DNA of 64,000 nucleotides, from NCBI RefSeq assembly GCF_020215645.1, contig NZ_CP084058.1, positions 8,184,001 to 8,248,000 on the forward strand, read 5' to 3'. The stretch comes from Nonomuraea gerenzanensis. Lineage in GTDB: Bacteria; Actinomycetota; Actinomycetes; Streptosporangiales; Streptosporangiaceae. The notes below the pieces were generated by a model that was given only the letters and a program-made list of their open reading frames with translations, searched no databases and was not told where the DNA came from. Made by a program: the position numbers and the translations under genes. This document shows positions 34,138 to 42,024 of the stretch, one piece after another; the first letter of the stretch is position 1; every line of letters begins with the position of its first letter.

Positions 34138-35205
34138 ATGAAGCTTCGAATCGCGTTAGGCGCGCTGTCAGCGTCCCTCGTGCTCGCCGCCCCGCTCCCC
34201 GCCGCCCAGGCCGCCGCCGGTACGCCACGGCTGGGCTGGGAGCTCAAGGAGACAGGGGTGACCGCTCGCCTGCGCGGCCTGTCGCCCGTCAGCCGGCACG
34301 TGGTGTGGGCCTCCGGCTCAGGCGGGACCGTGCTGCGGACCGTGGACGGCGGACGTACCTGGCAGAACGTCTCCCCGCCCGACACGGCCACGCTCCAGTT
34401 CCGCGACATCGAGGCGTTCGACGCGAACCGGGCCGTGGCGCTGTCCATCGGCGCGGGCACGGACTCGCGCGTCTACCGGACCGAGGACGGCGGCCGGACC
34501 TGGGCGGAGACGTTCAGGAACGACGAGCCGCAGGCGTTCTACGACTGCATGGCCTTCTTCGACCGCCGCCACGGGCTGGCCATGAGCGACCCGGTGAACG
34601 GCCGCTTCCGCATCCTGGCCACGCAGGACGGCGGGCGGAGCTGGCAGGTGCTGCCGCCGGACGGGATGCCGGAGGCGCTGCCGGGCGAGGCGGGGTTCGC
34701 GGCGAGCGGGCAGTGCCTGGTCGCGGCGCCGGGCGGCCGTGACGCCTGGCTGGCCAGCGGCGGGGCCGAGCGGGCCCGGGTGTTCCACTCCCGCGACCGT
34801 GGCCACACCTGGACGGTCGCCGACACGCCGATCCTCGCCGGCGACCCGGCCCGGGGCGTCTTCGGCCTCGCCTTCCGCGACCGTCACCGTGGTATCGCGG
34901 TGGGCGGCGACTACCGTCCCGAGCAGCAGTCGCCCAGCGCGGGCGCGGTCAGCCGCGACGGCGGCGCCTCCTGGCAGCCCTCCTCCACGCCGCCGCCCGC
35001 CTATCGGTCGGGTGTCACCTGGCTGCCCCACTTTCCCTTCGCCGCCGTCGCCGTGGGGCCGTCCGGGAGTGATGTGACGTACTCGGGTGGGAGGGTCTGG
35101 GAGAGCTTCGACGGCGGGTCGTTCGACACGGTGGCCTGCACGCGGGATCGGTCTTGCTGGGCGGCGGGTGAGCAGGGGCGGGTCGCCAGGCTGACGGTCA
35201 AGTAG
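34138..35205 (+). CDS. Secreted YCF48/sialidase-like beta-propeller protein
   Basis: 355 residues with a signal peptide (about 1-27) and at least four Asp-box-like repeats (TVDGGRTWQ, TEDGGRTWA, TQDGGRSWQ, SRDRGHTWT, SRDGGASWQ), the pattern of YCF48/BNR beta-propellers. No catalytic sialidase triad is apparent, so I call it a propeller of unknown function. Residue 7 is a rare TTA leucine codon. It follows the carboxypeptidase by 74 bases in the same direction. Confidence 0.85.
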   Translation: MKLRIALGALSASLVLAAPLPAAQAAAGTPRLGWELKETGVTARLRGLSPVSRHVVWASGSGGTVLRTVDGGRTWQNVSPPDTATLQFRDIEAFDANRAVALSIGAGTDSRVYRTEDGGRTWAETFRNDEPQAFYDCMAFFDRRHGLAMSDPVNGRFRILATQDGGRSWQVLPPDGMPEALPGEAGFAASGQCLVAAPGGRDAWLASGGAERARVFHSRDRGHTWTVADTPILAGDPARGVFGLAFRDRHRGIAVGGDYRPEQQSPSAGAVSRDGGASWQPSSTPPPAYRSGVTWLPHFPFAAVAVGPSGSDVTYSGGRVWESFDGGSFDTVACTRDRSCWAAGEQGRVARLTVK

Positions 35206-35244
35206 GCGGCACGGCGGTGCCGCTGGACGCGCGAGCCTCGCGCG

Positions 35245-35500
35245 TGCGGCGGTTGCTGCCAGGCCCGCGGACGTGGCGCGTGCGGTCGTTGCTGCAGGCC
35301 CGCCTACGTCTCGCGTGCGGAGGTGCCGGCAGGCCGCGGACCTTGCGCGGTGCGGCTGCGCTGCCAGGGTCGCGGACCTTGCATGTGGTGCGGCGGCGCT
35401 GCCAGGACTGTGGACCTTGTGCGCAGTGCGGCGGCGCTGCCAGGACTGTGGACCTTGTGCGCAGTGCGGCGGCGCTGCCAGGGCTGTGCGAACGTCGCGC
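35245..35500. repeat. 38-bp degenerate tandem repeat, about six to seven copies
   Basis: The word GCCAGG recurs at 35363, 35401, 35439 and 35477, exactly 38 bases apart; the last copies are near-identical around ACTGTGGACCTTGTGCGCAG, and older diverged copies extend back to about 35245. It fills the whole gap of 318 bases between the propeller gene and the AlkB-like gene. No gene is visible there. Confidence 0.85.
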
Positions 35501-35523
35501 GGGCGGTGGTGGTTCCGGGGTCC

Positions 35524-36153
35524 TTAGCGGACGCCGCGGGGGCGGAACTGGATGCTGATCCGGGGCCCCGACGGGCGGGCGGTCTTGGGGATCGCGTGCT
35601 CCCAGGTGCGCTGGCAGCTCCCGCCCATCACGATCAGATCCCCGTGCCCCAGGTCGTGCCGGATCGAGGGCCCGCCACCACGCGGACGCAGCAGCAGGGA
35701 GCGCGGGCTGCCGACCGAGATGATCGCGACCATGGTGTCGTGCGTGCTGCCGCGCCCGATCGTGTCGCCGTGCCAGGCCACGCTGTCGCGGCCGTCGCGG
35801 TAGAAGCACAGGCCCGCCGTACGGAACGGCTCGCCCAGCTCCGCGCCGTAGTGGCCGTCGAGCGCGCGCCTGGCGTCGTCGAGGATCGGATCGGGCAGGA
35901 CCTCGTCCTCGTCGTAGAACTTCAGCAGCCGCGGCACGTCCACCACCCGGTCGTACATGCGCCGCCGCTCGGCGTGCCACGGCACGTCGTCCGCGAGGCG
36001 TTCGAACAGGATGTCGGCGCCCGTCACCCACCCTGGGCGCAGGTCGATCCAGGCGCCGTGGTCGAGGTGCGTGCGGCGGACGGTGTCGCCGAGCGGCCCG
36101 ATGCCGAGCTCCTCGTCGAGAGCGAGCAAAGAGGCTTGGAACGCGGCTTTCAT
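35524..36153 (-). CDS. AlkB-like Fe(II)/2-oxoglutarate oxygenase
   Basis: 209 residues. The double-stranded beta-helix core has iron ligands HxD in SVAWHGDTIG and a distal His in TWEHAIPK, with the 2-oxoglutarate Arg in GPRISIQFRPRG. This matches AlkB-family dealkylases that remove alkyl groups from DNA or RNA, though some act on other substrates. Start ATG 36153 is used because the region upstream is short and divergent with the VOC gene. A TATCGC element just upstream may be its -10. Cytosolic. Confidence 0.88.
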   Translation of the reverse strand: MKAAFQASLLALDEELGIGPLGDTVRRTHLDHGAWIDLRPGWVTGADILFERLADDVPWHAERRRMYDRVVDVPRLLKFYDEDEVLPDPILDDARRALDGHYGAELGEPFRTAGLCFYRDGRDSVAWHGDTIGRGSTHDTMVAIISVGSPRSLLLRPRGGGPSIRHDLGHGDLIVMGGSCQRTWEHAIPKTARPSGPRISIQFRPRGVR

Positions 36154-36323
36154 AGTGCCGAGTGTATGCGATACTTCAAACACCCATTCGATTTGAGGGA
36201 AGACCCTTTTTCGATCGACGGGTCGTGCCACGCTGGTGGCACCGGATATGAGTGGCGTCGCCCCTCGGCCCGCACCAGAGGTGCAGGAGCCACCCACCGC
36301 TTCGTCACGCGAAGGAGCAGGCC

Positions 36324-37091
36324 ATGCTCACCACGCACTACCTTCCCGGCTCCCCCTGCTGGGTCGACGTCAGCACCCCCGACCCGGAGGCGTCGACCGC
36401 CTTCTACACCGGCCTCTTCGGCTGGGGCTCCATCTCGCTGGGGCCCGAGCACAGGCACTACCGCTTCTGCCAGCTCGACGGCCGGACGGTCGCCGGCATC
36501 AGCCCGCAGCTGCCACCAGGAGCCGTCCCGGCATGGCTGATCTACTTCCAGGCGCCCGACGCCGACGCCATCACGAAGACGATCGAGCAGGCGGGCGGCA
36601 CCGTCGTGGCCGCGCCGTTCGACATCGAGGGGCAGGGGCGGATGGCGGTGTTCGCCGATCCGGCCGGGGCGGCGTTCGCCGTCTGGCAGCCCGGCGCGAC
36701 CAAGGGCCTCGGGCTGGTCACCGACCCGGGCTCGCTGGGCTGGGTGGAGCTGTACACGCCCGACCCTGTCGGCATCCGCGCCTTCTACCAGTCGGTGTTC
36801 GGCTGGCGGATCGAGGATCTGCCGATGGGCGACGTGTCCTACCCCGTCATCTCGCCCGCGGAGGGCGACGAGTCGTCGGCGGCGGCCGGCATCGCCCAGC
36901 TCCAGGCCGGTGATCGGCCGCACTGGCTGCCGTACTTCGAGGTGTCCGACTGCGATGCCACGGTGGCCCTGGCGCAGCAGCTCGGCGCGACGATGCAGGC
37001 TCCGGCGATGACGACCGAGGGGGTCGGGCGGATGGCGTTCCTCACCGATCCGTTCGGAGCGCGCTTCGCGGTGATCACCAGCTCCGCCTGA
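36324..37091 (+). CDS. Two-domain VOC (glyoxalase/bleomycin-resistance) protein
   Basis: 255 residues forming two tandem VOC modules (about 1-125 and 126-255), each with a WVDVSTPDPEAS/WVELYTPDPVGI-type opening strand and a closing GGGMAVFADPAGAAFAVW-like or GRMAFLTDPFGARFAV strand. Such proteins bind metals, antibiotics or small metabolites. ATG with GAAGGAG seven bases upstream. Function not specified by sequence. Confidence 0.88.
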   Translation: MLTTHYLPGSPCWVDVSTPDPEASTAFYTGLFGWGSISLGPEHRHYRFCQLDGRTVAGISPQLPPGAVPAWLIYFQAPDADAITKTIEQAGGTVVAAPFDIEGQGRMAVFADPAGAAFAVWQPGATKGLGLVTDPGSLGWVELYTPDPVGIRAFYQSVFGWRIEDLPMGDVSYPVISPAEGDESSAAAGIAQLQAGDRPHWLPYFEVSDCDATVALAQQLGATMQAPAMTTEGVGRMAFLTDPFGARFAVITSSA

Positions 37092-37119
37092 TCACGGGCC
37101 CGGCCCGGAGGGGCCGCCG

Positions 37120-37156
37120 GTCGGCCTGCACGCACGCAGTCCGTGCAGGCCGACCC
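37120..37156 (+). terminator. Long hairpin after the VOC gene
   Basis: A perfect 13-pair stem (37120-37132 with 37144-37156) with an 11-base loop begins 28 bases after the stop and is followed by CTTC. Confidence 0.9.
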
Positions 37157-37256
37157 TTCCCCGGCGTAGGCGAAGTCCCAGCTCAGGGGCTTGGTTCCGG
37201 ATACTCATTCCCTCCGGGGAGCCGCCCTAACGCGCGATTCCTGTAACGTCCTCCTT

Positions 37257-38582
37257 GTGCTGAGGCGTTACATGATGGGCGCGGTGCTGGCCCGTACCGG
37301 GGATGAGATGTCCGGGCCCGCCCTGCTCGTCACGGGGCTGGCCGTCACCGGGTCGCCGCTGCTGGCCTCGTCCGTGCTGGCGGGGCTGACCGTCTCGGCC
37401 GCCCTCGGTGGGCCGCTGCTGGGGGTGCTGCTCGATCGGGCGCGGCGGCCGGGGAGGGTGCTGGGGTGGTGCCTGGGTGGGTACGCGGGTGGGCTGCTGG
37501 CGGTGGTCGGCGGGATGGCGGGGCAGGTGCCCGGGGGCGTGCTGGTGGCGGTCGCGGTGGTGACGGGGGTGCTCGGGCCTGCGCTCACGGGTGGGTGGAC
37601 GGCGCAGCTTCCGCTGGTGGCGGGGGTGGGGAGGTTGGGGCGGGCTACGGCGTTCGATTCGATGAGTTACAACGTGGCTGGGTTGGCGGGGCCGGCGCTG
37701 GTCGGGGTGATCTCGTCGGTGGGTGGTGCGGTTGTGGCGGCGTTGGTCAGTGTGGGGATGTTGGTGGGGGCGTTGCCAGCTGCGGTGGGGTTGCCGTTGA
37801 GGGGCTCGCGGTTGGGGGTGGGTGAAGGGAGCGGAGGTGACGGCGGGGGGCGTGACGACGCGCCAAGTGACGATGGCGGGGGTGACGGTGGCGGGGACGA
37901 CGGATGGCCGGGCGACGGTGGCGTGGGTGGCACCCGGGCGCGTGACGGACGGGTGCGTGACGGCGGGATGGGTGGGTGGCGGGTTGTGTGGGAGGAGGTG
38001 CGGGCCGGGTTTCGGGTGATCGTCTCGAACGGGGTGCTGCTGCGGGCGACCGTGGCGTCCATGGTGTCGTGTTGCGGGCTGGCCGTGGTGGTCGTGTCCG
38101 CCCCGGTGCTCGGTGCGCGGCTCAGCGGGGAGAGCGGGTATGGGGCGTTGCTGCTGGCTGTCGTCGCCGCCGGCGGGCTGGTGGCCAACGCGGCTCTGAG
38201 CGCGGCCTCGGGCTGGACCGCCTCTCGCTGGGAGTGGGTGCAGGCGGCCGGGACCGCGGTGCTGGGGGCCGGGGTGGTGGTGATGGCCTGCTCCGGGACG
38301 TACTGGGTGGCCGTGGTGGGGGCCGCCGTGGCGGGGGCGGGTGAGGGGCCGCAGCTCACCGCGCTCTTCGCGGTACGTCATCGCGAGGCGCCTGCCCGGC
38401 TGCGCGGTCAGGTGTTCACCACGGGCGCCAGTTTGAAGATCACCTCGTTCGCGATCGGGTCGGCGGTGGCGGGGCCGCTGGCCGCGTACTCGGTGAGCCT
38501 CGCCCTGCTGGCCGGCGCGGTGCTCCAGGCGCTGGCCGTCGCGGTGCTCGTCGTCAGGCGACGGACCGCCACCACCGCCTGA
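37257..38582 (+). CDS. MFS transporter with a glycine/aspartate-rich central loop
   Basis: 441-residue integral membrane protein with about eleven to twelve hydrophobic segments of the MFS type; start motif RRYMMGAVLARTGDEMSGPALLV. Between the two halves lies a hydrophilic insert (about residues 185-240) with runs such as GGGRDD, DDGGGDGGGDDG and ARDGRVRDGG, encoded by G-rich short DNA repeats. The GTG at 37257 is preferred; no clear ribosome site. The gene uses many GGG/GTG codons, unlike the C-ending codons of its neighbours. Substrate unknown. Confidence 0.82.
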   Translation: MLRRYMMGAVLARTGDEMSGPALLVTGLAVTGSPLLASSVLAGLTVSAALGGPLLGVLLDRARRPGRVLGWCLGGYAGGLLAVVGGMAGQVPGGVLVAVAVVTGVLGPALTGGWTAQLPLVAGVGRLGRATAFDSMSYNVAGLAGPALVGVISSVGGAVVAALVSVGMLVGALPAAVGLPLRGSRLGVGEGSGGDGGGRDDAPSDDGGGDGGGDDGWPGDGGVGGTRARDGRVRDGGMGGWRVVWEEVRAGFRVIVSNGVLLRATVASMVSCCGLAVVVVSAPVLGARLSGESGYGALLLAVVAAGGLVANAALSAASGWTASRWEWVQAAGTAVLGAGVVVMACSGTYWVAVVGAAVAGAGEGPQLTALFAVRHREAPARLRGQVFTTGASLKITSFAIGSAVAGPLAAYSVSLALLAGAVLQALAVAVLVVRRRTATTA

Positions 38583-38781
38583 GCCGGACCGCACGGCCAC
38601 CGCCCACCAGGCGGCTGCCGAGGTGCGGAGGCCGGCGGTCAGCCGCCGCCGGAGGTGCGGCGCAAGGACGTGGTGGTCAGCTGTCGGAGGCCGGTGAGGA
38701 GGCGGCGGTCAGCCACCGTGGTGAGCGAGGCGAGGAGGTGACGGTCGGTCGTCGGTGGTCAGTGACGCGAGGACGGGGCGG

Positions 38782-39327
38782 TCAGGTGTCGGAAGTGGGT
38801 GAGGTGCGGGAGCGGTGGGCGGCGACGCGTTCCCTGGTGGCGCAGCGGGTGCTGCAGTAGCGGCGCGGGCTGCCACCGCCCACGTCGAGGAACGGCCGCC
38901 CGCACCGCGCCGCCGCGCACAACCCGCCCGGCACCCGCTGGTGATCGGCGAGCAGCACGGCCAGCGCCATCGCCGACGACGTCAGGAACCACTCCCCCCA
39001 CGGCGCGTCGTCCCCGCTGTCGACGTGCAGGTGCCAGCTCGAAGACCCTTCGTGGCTGGTCAGCCGGGGGGCCCGGGCCGACTCCGCGAGGAGCCGGTTG
39101 AGCAGGGCCGCCGCCTCGCCGGCGGTGGCCGCGCCCAGCACCTCGCGCAGCCGGGCCGCCGCCGCCCGCATCGCGGTCACGTCGTCCGCGCCCAGGTCGA
39201 GCTCCCCCGTCTCACCGTGCTCGCGCAGGACCCTCGTGATCGAGGCGACCGACGCCGGCTCGTACAGCAACGCCACGCACAGCTCCACGGCCCGCGCGGC
39301 CATCGCCTTGGTCGAATGCACCTTCAC
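38782..39327 (-). CDS. CGNR zinc-finger (ABATE-type) regulator
   Basis: 181 residues. An N-terminal ABATE-like helical domain precedes a C-terminal zinc finger: CAAARCGRPFLD and PRRYCSTRCATRERVAAHRSR give the four Cys and the CGNR-like tail, a DNA-binding form common in actinobacteria. The GTG at 39327 starts the conserved part. Probably a one-component transcription factor binding a small ligand. Preceded on its downstream side by about 200 bases of GC-rich low-complexity sequence with no gene (38583-38781). Confidence 0.85.
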   Translation of the reverse strand: MKVHSTKAMAARAVELCVALLYEPASVASITRVLREHGETGELDLGADDVTAMRAAAARLREVLGAATAGEAAALLNRLLAESARAPRLTSHEGSSSWHLHVDSGDDAPWGEWFLTSSAMALAVLLADHQRVPGGLCAAARCGRPFLDVGGGSPRRYCSTRCATRERVAAHRSRTSPTSDT

Positions 39328-39385
39328 CCTTGCAGGGTATGGTCAGCCCGCGTGGTCGTAGCAGCTCTTGCGTCCGGCGGCCCTG

Positions 39386-39437
39386 GCGGCCGGTCGCGGG
39401 TGGCCGGTGACGGGTGGCCGGTCGCGGGTGGCCGGTG
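39386..39437. repeat. 14-bp tandem repeat, nearly four copies
   Basis: Units GGTGGCCGGTCGCG / GGTGGCCGGTGACG alternate at 39386, 39400, 39414 and 39428 (last partial). They lie between the CGNR gene and the DUF2203 gene end. Confidence 0.8.
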
Positions 39438-39495
39438 GCCGGTTCTGGGCGTGCGCTGGGTGGCGATGCGCCCCCACCCGTTCCAGGCAGCGGGT

Positions 39496-39855
39496 TCAGA
39501 GCGGGCGGCGGCCGGCGAAGCCCAGCTCGGTGCGGTGGTACCAGCCCAGCTCCCGCTCCCCCTCGATCCAGCACAGCCGCACGGGGGCCCCGTCGAGCAG
39601 TGAGGGGAAGTCGACGAGCACGGGGGCGATGCCCTTGACCTCGATGCCCTGCTCGTTCCACCCGCTCAGGATCTCCTCGATCCTGGCCTGCAGGCCCTTC
39701 AGCTCGGGCAGGCCGCCCAGCTCGGACCGGCCGCCGGTGCGCCGCTGGAAGTCGATCTCGGCCAGGTCGGCACGGGCGGCGATCAGCTCCGCCGCCTCCC
39801 TGATGACGGCGGGGAGCAGCGCGCGGGCCTCGTCGAGGGTGAAGATCCGCTCCAT
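39496..39855 (-). CDS. DUF2203 protein
   Basis: 119 residues: an N-terminal helical part (RIFTLDEARALLPAVIREAAELIAARADL) and the terminal signature WIEGERELGWYHRTELGFAGRRPL that defines DUF2203. Cytosolic, function unknown. Its stop is followed by the 14-bp repeat; its start lies ten bases from the FadR-type gene end, so the two could be cotranscribed from the latter. Confidence 0.88.
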   Translation of the reverse strand: MERIFTLDEARALLPAVIREAAELIAARADLAEIDFQRRTGGRSELGGLPELKGLQARIEEILSGWNEQGIEVKGIAPVLVDFPSLLDGAPVRLCWIEGERELGWYHRTELGFAGRRPL

Positions 39856-39864
39856 GGGGCCACG

Positions 39865-40542
39865 TTAGCGGTTCGGCTCGTAGGCGTGGATGAGCAGTCG
39901 CTCGGCGTGGTCGAGGTAGTCGTCGAGGTAGGCGGCGGCCTCCTCGGGGCGGTCCGACTCGATCAGGCCGACCAGCGTGAGGTTGCGCTCGACGAACGGC
40001 TCGTGGAAGGCCCGCGGGTTCTCCATGACGTGGAAGACCAGGCGCAGCTCGGCCAGGAGCTGGCGCATGGCCTCGTCGATCCTGGGGCTGTCGTTGAGTG
40101 AGACGAGCGCCTGGTGGAAGCGGATGTTGGCGGTGCCGACGCCCTGCCAGTCGTCCTTGGCGGCGGCTCGCCGGGCGTCGGCCACCGCCTCCTTGATCAC
40201 GGCCAGCGCCTCCTGCGACGGCTTGCGGCGTACGGCGGCGCCTTCCAGGACGCGGCGCACACGGTAGAGGTCGAGCACGTCCTCCACCGACGGCAGCCGG
40301 ACGAACACTCCCCTGTTGAGCCGGTGGTCGAGCAGCCCCTCGTGGCTGAGCAGCCGGAACGCCTCGCGCAGCGTGTTGCGCGACACGCCTAGCGCTTCGG
40401 AGATGGACTCCTCCGACAGCCGCTGGCCGGGCTGGAAGAAGCCTTCGATGATGCGGTCGCGCAGGATGTCGGCCACCCGCTCCGCCGTGCTGCTGCGGCC
40501 CAGCCGGGGGCGGTCCTGGGAGAGGTCGGCGACCACGTTGTC
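39865..40542 (-). CDS. GntR-family regulator, FadR/FCD subfamily
   Basis: 225 residues from GTG 40542 (a TTG at 40590 would add 16). Winged helix: AERVADILRDRIIEGFFQPGQRLSEESISEALGVSRNTLREAFRLLSHEGLLDH. The FCD ligand domain has metal-site-type histidines in RFHQAL, and helices to the end (DHAERLLIHAYEP). It usually senses organic acids. It is divergent from the MHS transporter across about 100 bases containing a 19-base inverted repeat, so it most likely controls uptake of that transporter's substrate. Confidence 0.9.
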   Translation of the reverse strand, partial: DNVVADLSQDRPRLGRSSTAERVADILRDRIIEGFFQPGQRLSEESISEALGVSRNTLREAFRLLSHEGLLDHRLNRGVFVRLPSVEDVLDLYRVRRVLEGAAVRRKPSQEALAVIKEAVADARRAAAKDDWQGVGTANIRFHQALVSLNDSPRIDEAMRQLLAELRLVFHVMENPRAFHEPFVERNLTLVGLIESDRPEEAAAYLDDYLDHAERLLIHAYEPNR

Positions 40543-40586
40543 CACAATTGACAGCGAATCATGGAGCAAACCTCTTGTCGAATTGT

Positions 40587-40605
40587 TCAACGATCCATAC
40601 GTTGA
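40587..40605. promoter_or_regulatory. Inverted repeat, candidate GntR operator
   Basis: TCAACG (40587-40592) and CGTTGA (40600-40605) are perfect arms around seven bases, between the divergent GntR and MHS genes in an AT-rich patch. Confidence 0.55.
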
Positions 40606-40640
40606 TAAATATCCCCCCTCAGACTACAAGGAGCGATCGG

Positions 40641-41960
40641 ATGTCAGGCTCCATGCAACAGACGCGGCGGGTGATCCTCGCCAGCCTGATCGGTACCTCG
40701 CTGGAGTGGTACGACTTCTTCCTCTACACCACCGCGGCGACCCTGGTGTTCCCCTCGCTGTTCTTCCCCTCGCTCGACCCGTTCACCGCCACCCTGGCGT
40801 CGCTGACCACCAACGCCGTGGCGTTCGTGGCCCGGCCGCTCGGCGGGGTGGTGTTCGGGCACTTCGGCGACCGGGTGGGCCGCAAGAGCGTGCTCGTGGT
40901 GACGCTGCTGGTGATGGGCATCTCGACGTTCCTCATCGGCGTGCTGCCCGGTTACGCCGCCATCGGCGTGCTGGCCCCGATCCTGCTCGCGGTGCTGCGC
41001 TTCGTCCAGGGGCTGGGGCTCGGCGGCGAGTGGGGCGGCGCGGTGATCATGTCGCTGGAGCACGGTGACGGCCGGCGGCGCGGCTTCAACGCGAGCTGGC
41101 CGCAGGTCGGCGTGCCCGCCGGTTACGTGCTGGCCACCGGCCTGCTGACCATCCTGTCCTTCACGCTGTCGGACGCGGCGTTCCTGTCCTGGGGCTGGCG
41201 GGTGCCGTTCCTGCTGTCCGGGGCGCTGGTGTTCGTGGGCCTGTGGGTGCGGCTGCGGATCACCGAGTCGCCGCTGTTCGCTGAGGTGGAGCAGCGGGGC
41301 GCCAAGGCGAAGATGCCGCTGGTGGAGGTGCTGCGCACGCATCCGCGCGCGCTGCTGTCGGCCTTCACCGCGCGCATCGGGGTGGACGTGGCGTTCTACA
41401 CCTTCACCGCGTACATCATCGTCTACATCACCGGCCAGCTCGACCTGCCGCGTTCGTACGCGCTGAACGCCGTGCTCATCGGCTCGGCCCTGCAGCTCGC
41501 GCTGATCCCGCTGGCCGGCGCGCTGTCCGACCGGTACGGCCGGCGCCCCGTCTACTTCGCCGGCGTGGTCGGGGCGGCGGTGTGGGTGTTCGTGTTCTTC
41601 CCGCTGCTCGACACGAAGTCCTTCCCGCTGATCGCGCTGGCCGCCGTGGTGGCGCTGGTCACGCACGCCGCCATGTACGGCCCGCAGGCCGCGTTCATCG
41701 CCGAGCTGTTCAGCACCCGGCTGCGCTACAGCGGCGCGTCGATGGGTTACCAGGTCGCCGGCATCGTCGGCGGCGCGCTGGCCCCGATCATCGCGCTGCA
41801 GCTCTTCCAGACGTACCAGACGACGGTCGCGGTCTCGATCTACGTGGTCGCCGCCCTGGCCGTCACCGCCGTGGGCCTGGCCATCGCGCCGGAGACCCGC
41901 GACCTCGACCTGGCCGAGCCGCCCAGGGCCAGGACCCCTCAGGCGGGGCCGTACGCCTGA
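40641..41960 (+). CDS. MHS-family (MFS) metabolite:H+ symporter
   Basis: 439 residues, twelve membrane segments. The family signature is visible at the start (RVILASLIGTSLEWYDFFLYTTAATLVFPSLF), the loop HFGDRVGRKSVLV, and the FVQGLGLGGEWGGAVIMSLEH motif. MHS proteins import citrate, alpha-ketoglutarate, proline/betaine or shikimate. ATG at 40641 with AAGGAG seven bases upstream. Divergent from the FadR-type regulator, so uptake is probably substrate-induced. Confidence 0.93.
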   Translation: MSGSMQQTRRVILASLIGTSLEWYDFFLYTTAATLVFPSLFFPSLDPFTATLASLTTNAVAFVARPLGGVVFGHFGDRVGRKSVLVVTLLVMGISTFLIGVLPGYAAIGVLAPILLAVLRFVQGLGLGGEWGGAVIMSLEHGDGRRRGFNASWPQVGVPAGYVLATGLLTILSFTLSDAAFLSWGWRVPFLLSGALVFVGLWVRLRITESPLFAEVEQRGAKAKMPLVEVLRTHPRALLSAFTARIGVDVAFYTFTAYIIVYITGQLDLPRSYALNAVLIGSALQLALIPLAGALSDRYGRRPVYFAGVVGAAVWVFVFFPLLDTKSFPLIALAAVVALVTHAAMYGPQAAFIAELFSTRLRYSGASMGYQVAGIVGGALAPIIALQLFQTYQTTVAVSIYVVAALAVTAVGLAIAPETRDLDLAEPPRARTPQAGPYA

Positions 41961-41979
41961 TCTCGGATCGCCGCGAAAG

Positions 41980-42011
41980 GCGCGGGCGGCGGCTGCCGAC
42001 GCCGCCCGCGC
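41980..42011 (+). terminator. Hairpin after the MHS gene
   Basis: An 11-pair perfect stem (41980-41990 with 42001-42011) around a ten-base loop, 19 bases after the MHS stop. The right arm lies next to the ribosome site (AAAGGG) of the next gene. Confidence 0.8.
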
Positions 42012-42024
42012 GGAAAGGGTCCGC

